Assembly (NCBI GenBank): GCA_022448365.1
Contig: JAKVCS010000003.1
Coordinates: 744,001 to 808,000, forward strand
Origin: Saccharospirillaceae bacterium
Lineage (GTDB): Bacteria; Pseudomonadota; Gammaproteobacteria; Pseudomonadales; Oceanobacteraceae
Reading direction: 5' to 3'
Length of the DNA: 64,000 nt
Shown here: positions 8,887 through 18,223 of the stretch, piece after piece
Position numbering within the stretch: position 1 is the stretch's first letter
How the letters are laid out: each line of letters starts with the position of its first letter
Notes under the pieces: model-generated
What the model was told of the DNA's origin: nothing
The model's database searches: none
The model's input: the letters and a program-made list of their open reading frames with translations, nothing else
Program-made: the position numbers and the translations under genes

Positions 8887-10827
8887 TTATTCGAACGTTA
8901 ACGACAGCAAGGCTTGTCTTCCTGAGTCTTTATCTTCAATAAATACACCACGCTCACCTAACCCCAACCACAAACCGTGCTTATTTTCATTCAGGTAATG
9001 ATAAGCAAATCCAGCAATGCCTGGTTCCACTCGCGACACCAACGCCGTTTGCTGATTCGACCAATTGTAATGCATCAGGTTATCGCCAAAAGCATCGAAT
9101 AACTCCTGATAAACACTGCCAAGCACCTCCCTGCGAAATACTTCTCGCGCACTTGAATTCTCTTGATCAATCACTGGCAAGCGTACGAATGACACACTAT
9201 TAATAAAAGGGCTCAAAGGATCATCAGCATCATGACCCAGTTCCGAAAAATTAAATGAACTGACATCACCATCGGAGTTAAATATTGAAATACCATCAAG
9301 GCGCCTAACAGCAACACTGGAGGCTTCCATATCGAATACCACACCATCACTCTGCCAGAGTTCCCAGCCAATTGAATCACCAGATATCGGTGTACGATAA
9401 ACTGCAGGAGCTGAACGGCTACTTTCCTGAATACTGTTCAAATAATAAAACCCGGAATTTTCGAATACTGACATACCGAAAAAAACATCGCTTTCGACAG
9501 TAAACCTAGGGCTTCCCAGCAAACAAGGTGACGACAAATCAGGTCGGCTTTGTTTCGAGTTATTGATGTAATTGATCGTCACTAACTCGCACATACCAGA
9601 TTCAAGCTTCATTATGTGAGACAAACCATGATCATTTACTTCGCTGCCTGCGTACTGAATGTCACCTGCGATCGCACCGGAAAATGTATGTACTTTTATC
9701 AACTGATTAGCAGTATCGAATCGGAACAGCGACCAGTCACCATTCAGCTGTTTTATTGTCAGATACTGCTGCCCCTGATAATCAAACCAATTGGCTATAT
9801 CCTGATAAGAAAAATAACGACTGTACCAAACAACTTCCGGCTCTCCAGAAGTCAGATTAAACCGGTATAAGTTATGGAAGTCGGTAAACAAAATATAGTC
9901 TTCATCGACACCCAAAGCAGAACGGAAAATATAAGGCATACTTGCGGTCAGTTCAGGGGTTTTGGATATAACCTGAATCTCACTCTCACCTTCTCGCAAC
10001 AACTTGCAATTAATGGAATAGCCAATACCATCGCATTCAACCTTATCTGCAGAGTTATTACCAAAACTCAGATGTGCAGGTAGCGCATCACTATCTCGGG
10101 CTGAAAAATCAGACAGATTCATTACCTTTAATTGCGACTGACCACTGTAACTCTGAAGCCAATATAGCTTTTGATCTGCTTCATCCAATACCCAGTTAAC
10201 ATATACTGATATTGGTTCACTGGCGCTAACAACCGACTCAAGCTGATAAATAAGGCGTTCGTCAGACTCACCTGACAATAAAAAGATTGCCCGATGAGCA
10301 CTGTCCCATACCAAATATGAATCTTCTTGCGGCCAATAGATTGCTTTTCTCGGACTTGTTAAAAACGGCTGTTGCATAAATTGATAATCAACAGAGTTTG
10401 CCTGTCCATCCACCCAACGCACTTCTACCTCAAACTGCTGTTCAGACAGGATGTTACCAGCAGGCCCTCTCAGCAGTTCAATATCTGCAAACCAATACCC
10501 ACGGTTTTCAGTTTGCCACTGAATAGCCGATGATATCGTTTTATCCGATTCGCTATTGGCAGCCCGGATGACAAAAGAGGCGACATCCGATGGCTGTTTG
10601 TCGCCAGATACAATATCAATCAACCGACCCTTAACGCGTAAGCTGTTATTTTTGCGCTCATCTTCAGGCTTTTGAGGGGCCAGATTGCTGTTCTCCGGCG
10701 GAAAATCAACAACAATGGATATCTTGTCATCTCCAGAATGGTTCGATTCAGAGTTAGAACAGCCAGAAAGAAATACACAGGAAAATAGTAAAATTAATAA
10801 TCGATTGATGAACCACAAGATGCCCAC
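8887..10827 (-). CDS. Large uncharacterised lipoprotein
   Basis: About 646 residues. The N terminus is a lipoprotein signal with lipobox LSGC followed by Ser/Asn, which predicts outer-membrane sorting. The GTG near 10827, preceded by AAAGGA, is chosen as start; the open frame continues upstream to 10947 without a better signal. After an acidic linker the protein has many short beta-strand segments with repeated W and D residues (for example VYVNWVLDEADQKLYWL, GVDEDYILFTDFHNLYRF). These suggest a beta-propeller-like fold. No family was recognised and no catalytic motif is seen. It is monocistronic as far as can be seen. Confidence 0.7.
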   Translation of the reverse strand: MGILWFINRLLILLFSCVFLSGCSNSESNHSGDDKISIVVDFPPENSNLAPQKPEDERKNNSLRVKGRLIDIVSGDKQPSDVASFVIRAANSESDKTISSAIQWQTENRGYWFADIELLRGPAGNILSEQQFEVEVRWVDGQANSVDYQFMQQPFLTSPRKAIYWPQEDSYLVWDSAHRAIFLLSGESDERLIYQLESVVSASEPISVYVNWVLDEADQKLYWLQSYSGQSQLKVMNLSDFSARDSDALPAHLSFGNNSADKVECDGIGYSINCKLLREGESEIQVISKTPELTASMPYIFRSALGVDEDYILFTDFHNLYRFNLTSGEPEVVWYSRYFSYQDIANWFDYQGQQYLTIKQLNGDWSLFRFDTANQLIKVHTFSGAIAGDIQYAGSEVNDHGLSHIMKLESGMCELVTINYINNSKQSRPDLSSPCLLGSPRFTVESDVFFGMSVFENSGFYYLNSIQESSRSAPAVYRTPISGDSIGWELWQSDGVVFDMEASSVAVRRLDGISIFNSDGDVSSFNFSELGHDADDPLSPFINSVSFVRLPVIDQENSSAREVFRREVLGSVYQELFDAFGDNLMHYNWSNQQTALVSRVEPGIAGFAYHYLNENKHGLWLGLGERGVFIEDKDSGRQALLSLTFE

Positions 10828-11547
10828 AAGAAGTCCTTTTGAAAAAATAGTACTAGCGATTAAAATTACTAAAAGGTCTATTGGTAAGAAATATTGATGA
10901 CCTTTCAACTCACTATTAATAAGACAGCCAGGGCTGCCAGTGACCACTGAGAAGACGGCATCGCGTCACTGTCATTGACTCCAACTCCAGGCGATAGCGA
11001 ACAAAGTCATAATGCCAAACGTATGAAGTACTCACATTGGCATCACACAAAATTGGTTGATAACCGTTGTTGATAATATCAGAAACAGCACATCTCCAGC
11101 ATCAAAACCACCACTCCCAATGTAGTGGTTATATAAGCCGCAACCGCGAAAGGATCGGTAGCAGTGTCAACCACCCAAACACGCTGCTCAATGACACAAG
11201 TAGATTCAAACCATAACATTGGAGCAAGTAGTGAAAAATCAATCAACACAGAGCGCACGAACGGAGTCGGATAGCCCATTATCAGAGCCGTGATAGACTG
11301 AGGGAGCGGAACCCGGCAACAGGATGATTCAGCTATTACCCGAACGCATCGATGATATAAAAGTCCCTTTGTCACTCAAAGTTCAAAAGCGCTTCAGCAT
11401 ATTCGTTGACACTTTAACTGTTTGGGCAGTAGCTCGATGATGATGCCTCAGAATTGCACAATTACTCACCAATTTTCACGTGTTTCTAACCGTCTTTTCA
11501 GGTATAGTCGCGCCCTTTCAAAACACTGATTCATCCGGGATAAAGCT
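10828..11547. other. Intergenic region before ybiT without a recognised gene
   Basis: About 720 bases. It contains a 98-codon minus-strand open frame (11079-11375) with a Cys-rich, hydrophobic, unrecognised product and no good ribosome binding site. There is also a short hairpin (accact/agtggt near 11110-11130). A TATAGT element with a GC-rich downstream stretch near 11505-11515 could be the ybiT -10 box. The region may be degraded coding sequence, but nothing in it could be assigned. Confidence 0.4.
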
Positions 11548-13155
11548 GTGATCTCAACCGCGAATATCACCATGCAGTTTGGCGCCAAGCCACTGTTTGA
11601 GAACATTTCCGTTAAATTTGGCGACGGCAACCGTTATGGCCTGATTGGCGCCAACGGCTGTGGTAAGTCGACCTTTATGAAAATCCTCGACGGCTCACTG
11701 GAGCCAAGCGCGGGTAATGTGTCGATCACGCCAAATGAGCGCCTGGGCAAACTGCACCAGGATCAGTTCGCGTTTGAAGAGTTCACCGTACTCGACACCG
11801 TGATGATGGGTAACAAGGAACTGTGGGCCATCAAAGAAGAGCGTGATGCAATTTACGCTAATCTGGAAGCCACCGAGGAAGATTACATGCGCGCCGCTGA
11901 ACTCGAAGGTGAGTTCGCGGAAATGGATGGCTACACCGCAGAATCGCGTGCCGGTGAACTGCTGTTAGGCGCCGGTATCGAAACTGAACTGCATCAGGGT
12001 CCGATGACCGAAGTGGCTCCTGGCTGGAAGCTGCGGGTTTTGCTGGCTCAAGCGCTGTTCTCCAACCCGGATATCCTGCTGCTCGACGAACCCACCAACA
12101 ACCTGGACATCAACACCATTCGTTGGCTGGAAGGCATCATCAATGACATGAAGTGTACGATGATCATCATCTCGCACGATCGTCACTTCTTGAACTCTGT
12201 TTGTACCCATATGGCTGATATCGACTACGGTGATATCAAAATCTACCCGGGTAACTACGATGACTTCATGATTGCGTCGACCGCTGCCCGTGAGCGTCAG
12301 CAATCTGAAAACGCCAAGAAGAAAGCACAGATTGCCGAGCTACAGCAGTTTGTTAGCCGCTTCTCGGCCAATGCATCGAAAGCAAAACAAGCGACTTCCC
12401 GTGCCAAGCAGATCGACAAAATCAAGCTGGACGATATCAAGCCGTCTACCCGTCAGAACCCGTATATCCGCTTCAATCAGGAGAAGAAGCTACACCGTCA
12501 GGCGGTGGAGATTGAAGGCCTGTCTCATGGCTTTGAAGGTGACTCTCTGTTCGCCAACACCGATATGATGATTGAAGCAGGTGAAAAGATTGCCGTGATT
12601 GGTGCCAACGGCGCCGGTAAAACCACCTTCCTGAAATGTCTGGTAAACGGTTTCGATCAGGACGGTATCGAAGCGAATTCTGGCACTATCAAATGGTCGG
12701 AAAATGCCAATATCGGTTATTACGCTCAGGACCACGAATACGAGTTTCCACAAGCGACCAACCTGTTTGACTGGATGGAACAATGGAAAACTGAAAAGCA
12801 CGATGACCAGGCCGTTCGTGGCACCTTAGGTCGTCTGTTGTTTAATCAGGACGACATTAAAAAGTCCGTTAAAGTGTGTTCGGGTGGTGAAAAAGGTCGC
12901 CTGCTGTTTGGTAAGCTGATGATGCACGATCACAACATCCTGCTGATGGACGAACCAACCAACCACATGGATATGGAATCGATTGAATCCTTAAACATGG
13001 CACTGGAAATGTTCGAAGGAACTCTGGTATTTGTATCCCACGACCGAGAGTTTGTATCGTCGCTGGCGACCCGTATTATCGAGATTAAAGATAATCAGAT
13101 TGTCGACTTCCACGGCACTTATGATGAATATTTGCGCTCTCAGGGTGTTGAATAA
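11548..13155 (+). CDS. ybiT: ABC-F family ATPase YbiT
   Basis: A 535-residue soluble protein with two ATP-binding cassettes and no membrane domain. Walker A motifs are GANGCGKST (about residue 35) and GANGAGKTT (about residue 355). Walker B motifs are [13 protein letters not shown] and [13 protein letters not shown]. The second cassette has the signature SGGEKGR, whereas the first has APGWKLR in its place, as in E. coli YbiT. The linker [19 protein letters not shown] also matches YbiT closely. ABC-F proteins act on the ribosome E site to modulate translation. Translation starts at a GTG; a strong terminator follows. Confidence 0.95.
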   Translation: MISTANITMQFGAKPLFENISVKFGDGNRYGLIGANGCGKSTFMKILDGSLEPSAGNVSITPNERLGKLHQDQFAFEEFTVLDTVMMGNKELWAIKEERDAIYANLEATEEDYMRAAELEGEFAEMDGYTAESRAGELLLGAGIETELHQGPMTEVAPGWKLRVLLAQALFSNPDILLLDEPTNNLDINTIRWLEGIINDMKCTMIIISHDRHFLNSVCTHMADIDYGDIKIYPGNYDDFMIASTAARERQQSENAKKKAQIAELQQFVSRFSANASKAKQATSRAKQIDKIKLDDIKPSTRQNPYIRFNQEKKLHRQAVEIEGLSHGFEGDSLFANTDMMIEAGEKIAVIGANGAGKTTFLKCLVNGFDQDGIEANSGTIKWSENANIGYYAQDHEYEFPQATNLFDWMEQWKTEKHDDQAVRGTLGRLLFNQDDIKKSVKVCSGGEKGRLLFGKLMMHDHNILLMDEPTNHMDMESIESLNMALEMFEGTLVFVSHDREFVSSLATRIIEIKDNQIVDFHGTYDEYLRSQGVE

Positions 13156-13180
13156 ACGTCTGAAAGAATAATTTCTGACT

Positions 13181-13222
13181 AAAAAACGCCGTCATATTGA
13201 TAAAAATATGACGGCGTTTTTT
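13181..13222. terminator. Strong bidirectional terminator after ybiT
   Basis: A long near-perfect hairpin (stem AACGCCGTCATAT and its complement, short A-rich loop), flanked by A6 on the left and T6 on the right. It can end ybiT and also the convergent glutathione S-transferase gene. Confidence 0.85.
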
Positions 13223-13279
13223 GTGGAAGATAAAAAAGCTTATGACCAATCCGACCTTATAACGTTCGGTAAATCAGAT

Positions 13280-13891
13280 TCAGGCTGAATAAGATGGGCG
13301 CTGCTTCATCAGTTCGTACCAGCGCAGAATATTGGGGTGCTCTTCCCCCGGACGCAGTTTAATTACCTTAGCAAAGTCGAGTGTGACCACTGCAGTAATA
13401 TCTGCGGCCGAAAAAGCAGCACCCGCGACATAAGTAGACTCGGTCAAACCTTCTTCAAGAATTGTAAGAAATGCTGCAGCATTCTTGCGCGCTTCATCCG
13501 CCCACTCCGGCACAGGTGTCATCCGATCTTTAAAAATACCCGAACCGTGTTGGAAACTCTGAAATACGGGTACCAAAAAAGCAAATTCTATTCGGCGATC
13601 CCACATTTCAATCACCGCTTTTTCCACTGCTGTTTCACCCAACAACAGTTGGCCGTCACAGGTTTCTTCAAGATAACGATAAATGGCAGCAGCCTCACTG
13701 ATACAGCTACCATCATCCAACTCAAGAACCGGTACTTTTTTCAGAGGGTTCTTAACGGCAAACTCTTCGCTCAGGTTATCGCCTTTAGGCAGATCTAGCT
13801 TAATACGCTCAACATCGTTCAAACCTTTCTCCGCCATAAACATACGGACACGTCGGGGGCTGGGAGCGTAATCGGCATCGTACAGTTTCAT
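13280..13891 (-). CDS. Glutathione S-transferase family protein
   Basis: A 203-residue protein with an N-terminal thioredoxin-like domain (MKLYDADYAPSPRRVRMFMAEKGL; later KNPLKKVPVLELDDGSCISEAAAIYRYLE, carrying the Pro and Glu-Ser glutathione contacts). An all-helical C-terminal domain follows. The ATG at 13891 is chosen because AGGAAGA lies just before it and the family fold begins there; an in-frame GTG lies 90 bases upstream. Conjugation or glutathione-dependent detoxification is likely, with substrate unknown. It is convergent with ybiT. Confidence 0.88.
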   Translation of the reverse strand: MKLYDADYAPSPRRVRMFMAEKGLNDVERIKLDLPKGDNLSEEFAVKNPLKKVPVLELDDGSCISEAAAIYRYLEETCDGQLLLGETAVEKAVIEMWDRRIEFAFLVPVFQSFQHGSGIFKDRMTPVPEWADEARKNAAAFLTILEEGLTESTYVAGAAFSAADITAVVTLDFAKVIKLRPGEEHPNILRWYELMKQRPSYSA

Positions 13892-14101
13892 AAGAGTCTT
13901 CCTAGCGTAATTATTTGGGATTTCAGGTTTTACAGATTGCGATAAGGAGGGTCGTCGGTCAAGGTCACAACACCTCTTCACCGAAGTAGAGTTTGTAACG
14001 TTTTTATTAACTTACTTTATGAGCTTTGTTGTTCAGCTCAGTTTCAGTTTAGCGCATTTAAAGTGGCACCAACCTATCTTGTTATTTGAACAGAGACACC
14101 C

Positions 14102-15124
14102 ATGATGCGAACCTCTCATAGATTGACCCTGATTGCAGCCTTAACAATACCTCTTATCAGTATTGGTATGCCCGCAGAGCATCAGCAGAAAACTGGATTC
14201 TATGGTGAAATACAGCTATTAACCGGCGGGTTGAAAGCCAGTGGTAAAGATATTGTGACACCCGATAATGCACGTATTAACTCAACCAGCACCGACGAAC
14301 TGAATCGTCGTGATCCAAGTTTTAACAGCGGTTTTATTATGCCGAACGTCGAGTTGGGCTATCTCTTTAATCAAGGTCAGAATGACGTATTCTGGCGCAG
14401 CAGTTCAGAGCCTACGTCGGAGTTTACCAACCTCAGTGAAATTGGATTTTCCCATCGTTTTCACACGGGAACCAAGGTCAGCCTGATCATCAGTCCGGCG
14501 GCATTAGGAAACGGCAATACGGTCTGGCAAGACCCGTTCGCCAGTGGCGATAAGCGTAACACGACACAGGCAGAAACGAATGGCATGGGTTTCGATATCG
14601 AGAATCTGCTCTACGGTAGTTTATCGCTGAGTTATCGCTATAACGACACACAGATTAATAAGGAACGCTCGGGAAGCAGTCTCAACAACCTGTCGCAAGC
14701 GCAAAAAAAGCAACTCATCAGAGATAATAGCCAACATGATGTCGCGGTGGAGTTTATCAATATGATGTCTCCGCAAACCTACCTGATCGGCGGTATCCGC
14801 TATACGCAACAATACGGACAACAGAACAATATGGATGCCAATCTGCCCGGAGGGAACTTAAGCCTGTATCACATCAGTGATGACCGAGAATATTATGCAC
14901 AACTGACTTACCGCAGCAGTCACTATAAAAATCATCATGTAATATTTGATAAAAGGCGTAAGGATGAAGATGTTAATGTTACTGCAGGCGTTCGCTTTCA
15001 TCAGTTATTAGGCAACAAATGGATAGTGGATACATTAATCAGCGGCGGCGAGAACCAATCTAATATCAATTTTTATGACAAGGAATATTATTTGTTTGCA
15101 CTGGGTGTCAGCCGGGAATTTTAA
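14102..15124 (+). CDS. DUF2860 family outer-membrane protein
   Basis: A 340-residue protein with a signal peptide (about residues 1-23) and a beta-barrel-like mature part ending in aromatic residues (GVSREF), as expected for outer-membrane insertion. It shares the DUF2860 hallmarks known from Vibrio: TGFYGEIQLLTGG near the N terminus, WQDPFASGDKR in the middle, and an RSGSSLNNLS segment after a YRYNDTQ strand. The function of DUF2860 is unknown. ATGATG offers two adjacent starts, 14102 or 14105. The gene is monocistronic. Confidence 0.8.
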   Translation: MMRTSHRLTLIAALTIPLISIGMPAEHQQKTGFYGEIQLLTGGLKASGKDIVTPDNARINSTSTDELNRRDPSFNSGFIMPNVELGYLFNQGQNDVFWRSSSEPTSEFTNLSEIGFSHRFHTGTKVSLIISPAALGNGNTVWQDPFASGDKRNTTQAETNGMGFDIENLLYGSLSLSYRYNDTQINKERSGSSLNNLSQAQKKQLIRDNSQHDVAVEFINMMSPQTYLIGGIRYTQQYGQQNNMDANLPGGNLSLYHISDDREYYAQLTYRSSHYKNHHVIFDKRRKDEDVNVTAGVRFHQLLGNKWIVDTLISGGENQSNINFYDKEYYLFALGVSREF

Positions 15125-15166
15125 CCCGACTTAGATACATAAGGGGCAGTATCTTCTATCAACCCA

Positions 15167-16438
15167 TTACCCGGTCACGTCATTGCCGTTTTTCAATTGA
15201 TTTTTAGCCTCAATCCACTGCGACATATATTGGCTGCTTTTCAGACTATGATGGCGCATCATACTGCCGTAAAAATTATTCAGCCGGTGTTGTTCCAACC
15301 TGGCCAACACCTGCGCTACTTTCTGTGACAGGGCATGCTGATGTTCAGCACAGGCAAAGCGCTGACCAATAACACGGGCAGCAGCGTCTGCAGACGGCTG
15401 CCATTTCGACTGATTGCGATATAGCTCAATCGCAACTTCAGCAAACTCTTGGGGGGAGTCGAAAATACTTGCGGCCTTTTCAAGCTGAGGGTCAGTGCCA
15501 TAAATTCCCTCTGCACCAATAGGAGTCGTAACGGCTGGCGTATGACACAATGCAGCATCAATGAGCTTGCCTTTTAGTCCTGCACCAAAACGAATAGGCG
15601 CCAACATAACCCGGGCATCGGCAATAACTGCCAAGGCATCGTCTGCCCAGCCTTTGACCAGAAATCCTTGTTTTTCATTATGCAATTGAGTGGCCTTTTT
15701 AGGTGGATATGCACCGTAAATATGCAATTGTGCCTCAGGTAATTGTGCATGAATTAATGGCCAGATGGCCTCTTTCAGATAACGAACCGCGTCCCAGTTT
15801 GGTTCATGACGAAAATTGCCAATGGATATAAAATGCTGACGCTGCTCATACGACTGCAGTTCAAACGGTGCTTTTTCCTGCTCCAGCATAAACGGGCAAT
15901 AATGCAGAATATCAGCAGGGATATTAAATTGCTGTTGTAGCAATGCCATCTCAAACTCTGAAATGGTCAGTGTAATATCACAACGTAAGATCGCTGCAAT
16001 TTCGCGCCTGGCCATGTCCGAAAAAAGAATAGGATTCGGTGGCACTGTCAGATTCTGGTTACCGGTTTTGAGTGCCGCATGACGTGCGTGACGAAGAAAA
16101 TGTAAGTCTTCACTATCGAGGATACGCAAAGCGTCGGGGCAGTACTTCTCAACTCGCCAGCCAAACTGCTCTTCCATCATAAAACGATCAAACATCACAA
16201 CCTGTGGATTCAGGCTGACAACAAACTCATCGAAACTGGAACTGTTTAGCTCAATTTTTTCAGCACGAATATGATACCGCGCTAAATCTTCCGCATGATC
16301 ACTTTCCTCTGCGGGAGACGCATACACAATGCAATATCCCTGCTGTTGGAACGCCGTAAGAAGTTGCAGCATACGACTACCCGCCGCAGAAGATTTCGGT
16401 TCTGGCCAGACGTAACCAATAACAAGGAGTGTTTTCAT
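15167..16438 (-). CDS. GT4-like glycosyltransferase
   Basis: A 423-residue GT-B glycosyltransferase. The N-terminal half has a nucleotide-fold start (LLVIGYVWPEPKSSAAGSRM) and the C-terminal half the donor-binding region, with PIRFGAGLKGKLIDAALC and PAVTTPIGAEGI. This pattern fits family GT4 enzymes of surface polysaccharide or glycoprotein synthesis. No other polysaccharide genes lie nearby, so the acceptor and sugar are unknown. The gene appears to be alone; it ends 43 bases from the convergent DUF2860 gene. Confidence 0.82.
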   Translation of the reverse strand: MKTLLVIGYVWPEPKSSAAGSRMLQLLTAFQQQGYCIVYASPAEESDHAEDLARYHIRAEKIELNSSSFDEFVVSLNPQVVMFDRFMMEEQFGWRVEKYCPDALRILDSEDLHFLRHARHAALKTGNQNLTVPPNPILFSDMARREIAAILRCDITLTISEFEMALLQQQFNIPADILHYCPFMLEQEKAPFELQSYEQRQHFISIGNFRHEPNWDAVRYLKEAIWPLIHAQLPEAQLHIYGAYPPKKATQLHNEKQGFLVKGWADDALAVIADARVMLAPIRFGAGLKGKLIDAALCHTPAVTTPIGAEGIYGTDPQLEKAASIFDSPQEFAEVAIELYRNQSKWQPSADAAARVIGQRFACAEHQHALSQKVAQVLARLEQHRLNNFYGSMMRHHSLKSSQYMSQWIEAKNQLKNGNDVTG

Positions 16439-16691
16439 CGAAATTTTTGATACCTGAAGTACTTACTCAGTCAGAAATACCATGAGCTTTCAGCCACCGC
16501 ATAAGCAAGCCATCGTTGCCCTACCATGCTTCCGCAGCATCGTGTTGCGGCTTTGAAAAGTTCATGACATGCCTGACTCTCTGCTGGCTGGTAAGTTTAC
16601 ACGGATCGAAAAACGGTTGCTGCTTTAATCCAACTGCGTACCAGCACTAATCTGTGACACAATAACCACACCTTCGTATTGAGTTACTCCA

Positions 16692-17495
16692 GTGCTGATT
16701 GCTGCCAAAATTCTGGTCACTTTTTTAACCGTTATTCTATTAGCCAAAGTAGCGGAACGGCTGAGCCCTCGCCATGCCGGTTTATTAGCGGGCTTTCCTT
16801 TAGGTACAGCCATCGCACTGTATTTTTTCGGGTGGCAGCAAGGCGAGCAGTTTGCCGCACAAAGCGCAGTGTACACACTGCCTGGGCTGACAGCGGCTAT
16901 ATGCTTTGCCTGGGGTTACCAGCAAGTGATTCAACGTAAGCCATCGCTACGCTTTCTGCCACTGGCGATTATCAGTGCACTCGGATGCTTTTTGCTCGCT
17001 GCCAGCGTATTGCACACATTGCCACAACACCGGGGGCTGAATTTTCTTGTGGTGTTCGCGGCGATCCTGCTGTTCCGCACCGTATTTAAGCCCATTAAGG
17101 AGACTCAGATTCAACAAGCGCCCCAGGGAATATGGTCGAATAATTGGCTGACGCTATTATTTCGCGCCAGTATTGCCACAATATCCATCCTTTTGATTAC
17201 CGGCCTGGCGGAGTTGTTGGGACCGGAACGAGCCGGTTTACTGGCAGCTTTCCCGGTGTCGTTTTTCCCTCTGATGCTGATTCTGCACATCAGTTATGGC
17301 GCCCGTATCCTGGCTACCAGTATTAAGCATTATCCCGACGGTATTGGAGCACTGGTGGTCTATTGTCTGGCTGTCAGTAGCCTGTATCCCATGCTCGGCC
17401 TGCATTGGGGCACACTGACTTCGCTTTTATGTTCCGTTGCCTACTTGCTGCTTTACAGTCAGCTGAGCAAACGGCTACATAAGTCAGACACATAA
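16692..17495 (+). CDS. Polytopic membrane protein with internal duplication
   Basis: A 267-residue hydrophobic protein with about eight membrane segments. The two halves are related. Residues 22-43 read ERLSPRHAGLLAGFPLGTA, and about residues 174-195 read ELLGPERAGLLAAFPVSFF, each followed by further hydrophobic helices. Such inverted or direct duplications are common in small transporters, but no transport family was recognised with certainty. The start is a GTG with a weak ribosome binding site. The function is unknown. Confidence 0.7.
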   Translation: MLIAAKILVTFLTVILLAKVAERLSPRHAGLLAGFPLGTAIALYFFGWQQGEQFAAQSAVYTLPGLTAAICFAWGYQQVIQRKPSLRFLPLAIISALGCFLLAASVLHTLPQHRGLNFLVVFAAILLFRTVFKPIKETQIQQAPQGIWSNNWLTLLFRASIATISILLITGLAELLGPERAGLLAAFPVSFFPLMLILHISYGARILATSIKHYPDGIGALVVYCLAVSSLYPMLGLHWGTLTSLLCSVAYLLLYSQLSKRLHKSDT

Positions 17496-17599
17496 ACACG
17501 GATTATGGCCAACATTTAAGCCATGCTTATGACCTATAGTTTATTCCCTGTTATCATTCGCGCCGTTAAATTGAACCTGTTAATCATCCGGATTTTGTT

Positions 17600-18166
17600 A
17601 TGACTGAACTGAACATCCCAGAGGCCTTACAAGACGCAACAGAGCTGCTGTCAGACGATGGCTTCGCCAGCAACAATGTTTGGTACCACGGCACCTCATC
17701 CGGCCTGACTCAGTCTGTGACCAATCAGGGGCTGGTTGGTGGTGGTGATACTGCACTGATGAAACGTATGCAAAGCACGCTGCAGACCATTCAGGCACCT
17801 GCATTTACGGCAGAAGACCCGGTATTTCTGACTCAAAGTAAAGAACTGGCTTATTATTGGGCAGATCAGAAAACCAAAAGTCGTAACCTTTACTTCAGTA
17901 ACGGTGAGACGCCGGTAGTGTTTGAAGTAACGCTGAATGAGGAAGAAAACGCCTCTGTCAAAACCGACGCCGGCGGTGCGGCTCTGCTCATGGAGCCAGG
18001 TAATGCTTACATCAAACACCTGCAGGACGTGTACAAGGCCTGTGGTAAAGAACTGGAAGAGATCAATCCATTAAAAGCGGATCGCATGGATTATCTGAAC
18101 AAGCTGGGTCTGGCTTACAGCGCCAAACCAATTTCTAAAAAAGCGGTTAAATTGCTGCAAGCCTGA
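17600..18166 (+). CDS. Possible ADP-ribosyltransferase-fold protein
   Basis: A 188-residue cytoplasmic protein without a recognised family name. The pattern resembles the ART superfamily. A strand with His lies at NNVWYHGTSSGL (His30). A helix follows, then VFLTQSKELAYYWADQ (residues 75-90, with Tyr85/86 on the helix), then a PVVFEVTL strand. A late LAYSAKPISKKAVKLL segment resembles the closing strand and helix of RNA 2'-phosphotransferase/PARP-like folds. A clear third catalytic acid was not identified. It stands alone with a strong terminator and no antitoxin-like neighbour. The fold assignment is inference from motifs. Confidence 0.6.
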   Translation: MTELNIPEALQDATELLSDDGFASNNVWYHGTSSGLTQSVTNQGLVGGGDTALMKRMQSTLQTIQAPAFTAEDPVFLTQSKELAYYWADQKTKSRNLYFSNGETPVVFEVTLNEEENASVKTDAGGAALLMEPGNAYIKHLQDVYKACGKELEEINPLKADRMDYLNKLGLAYSAKPISKKAVKLLQA

Positions 18167-18190
18167 TTACACAGCGTCACCGTCGAAGAA

Positions 18191-18223
18191 AGCCCGCCAG
18201 ATTACTGTTATGCGGGCTTTTTT
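18191..18223 (+). terminator. Rho-independent terminator overlapping the EamA gene end
   Basis: Stem agcccgc (18191-18197) pairs with gcgggct (18212-18218), followed by six T. It ends the ART-like transcript. The last codons of the convergent EamA gene (Lys-Lys-Pro-Ala and stop) are read from this hairpin. Confidence 0.85.

Noticed and set aside
11079-11375. A 98-codon minus-strand open frame with a Cys-rich hydrophobic product
   Set aside because: No ribosome binding site, no recognised domain and unlikely composition. It is kept only as a note in the intergenic entry.
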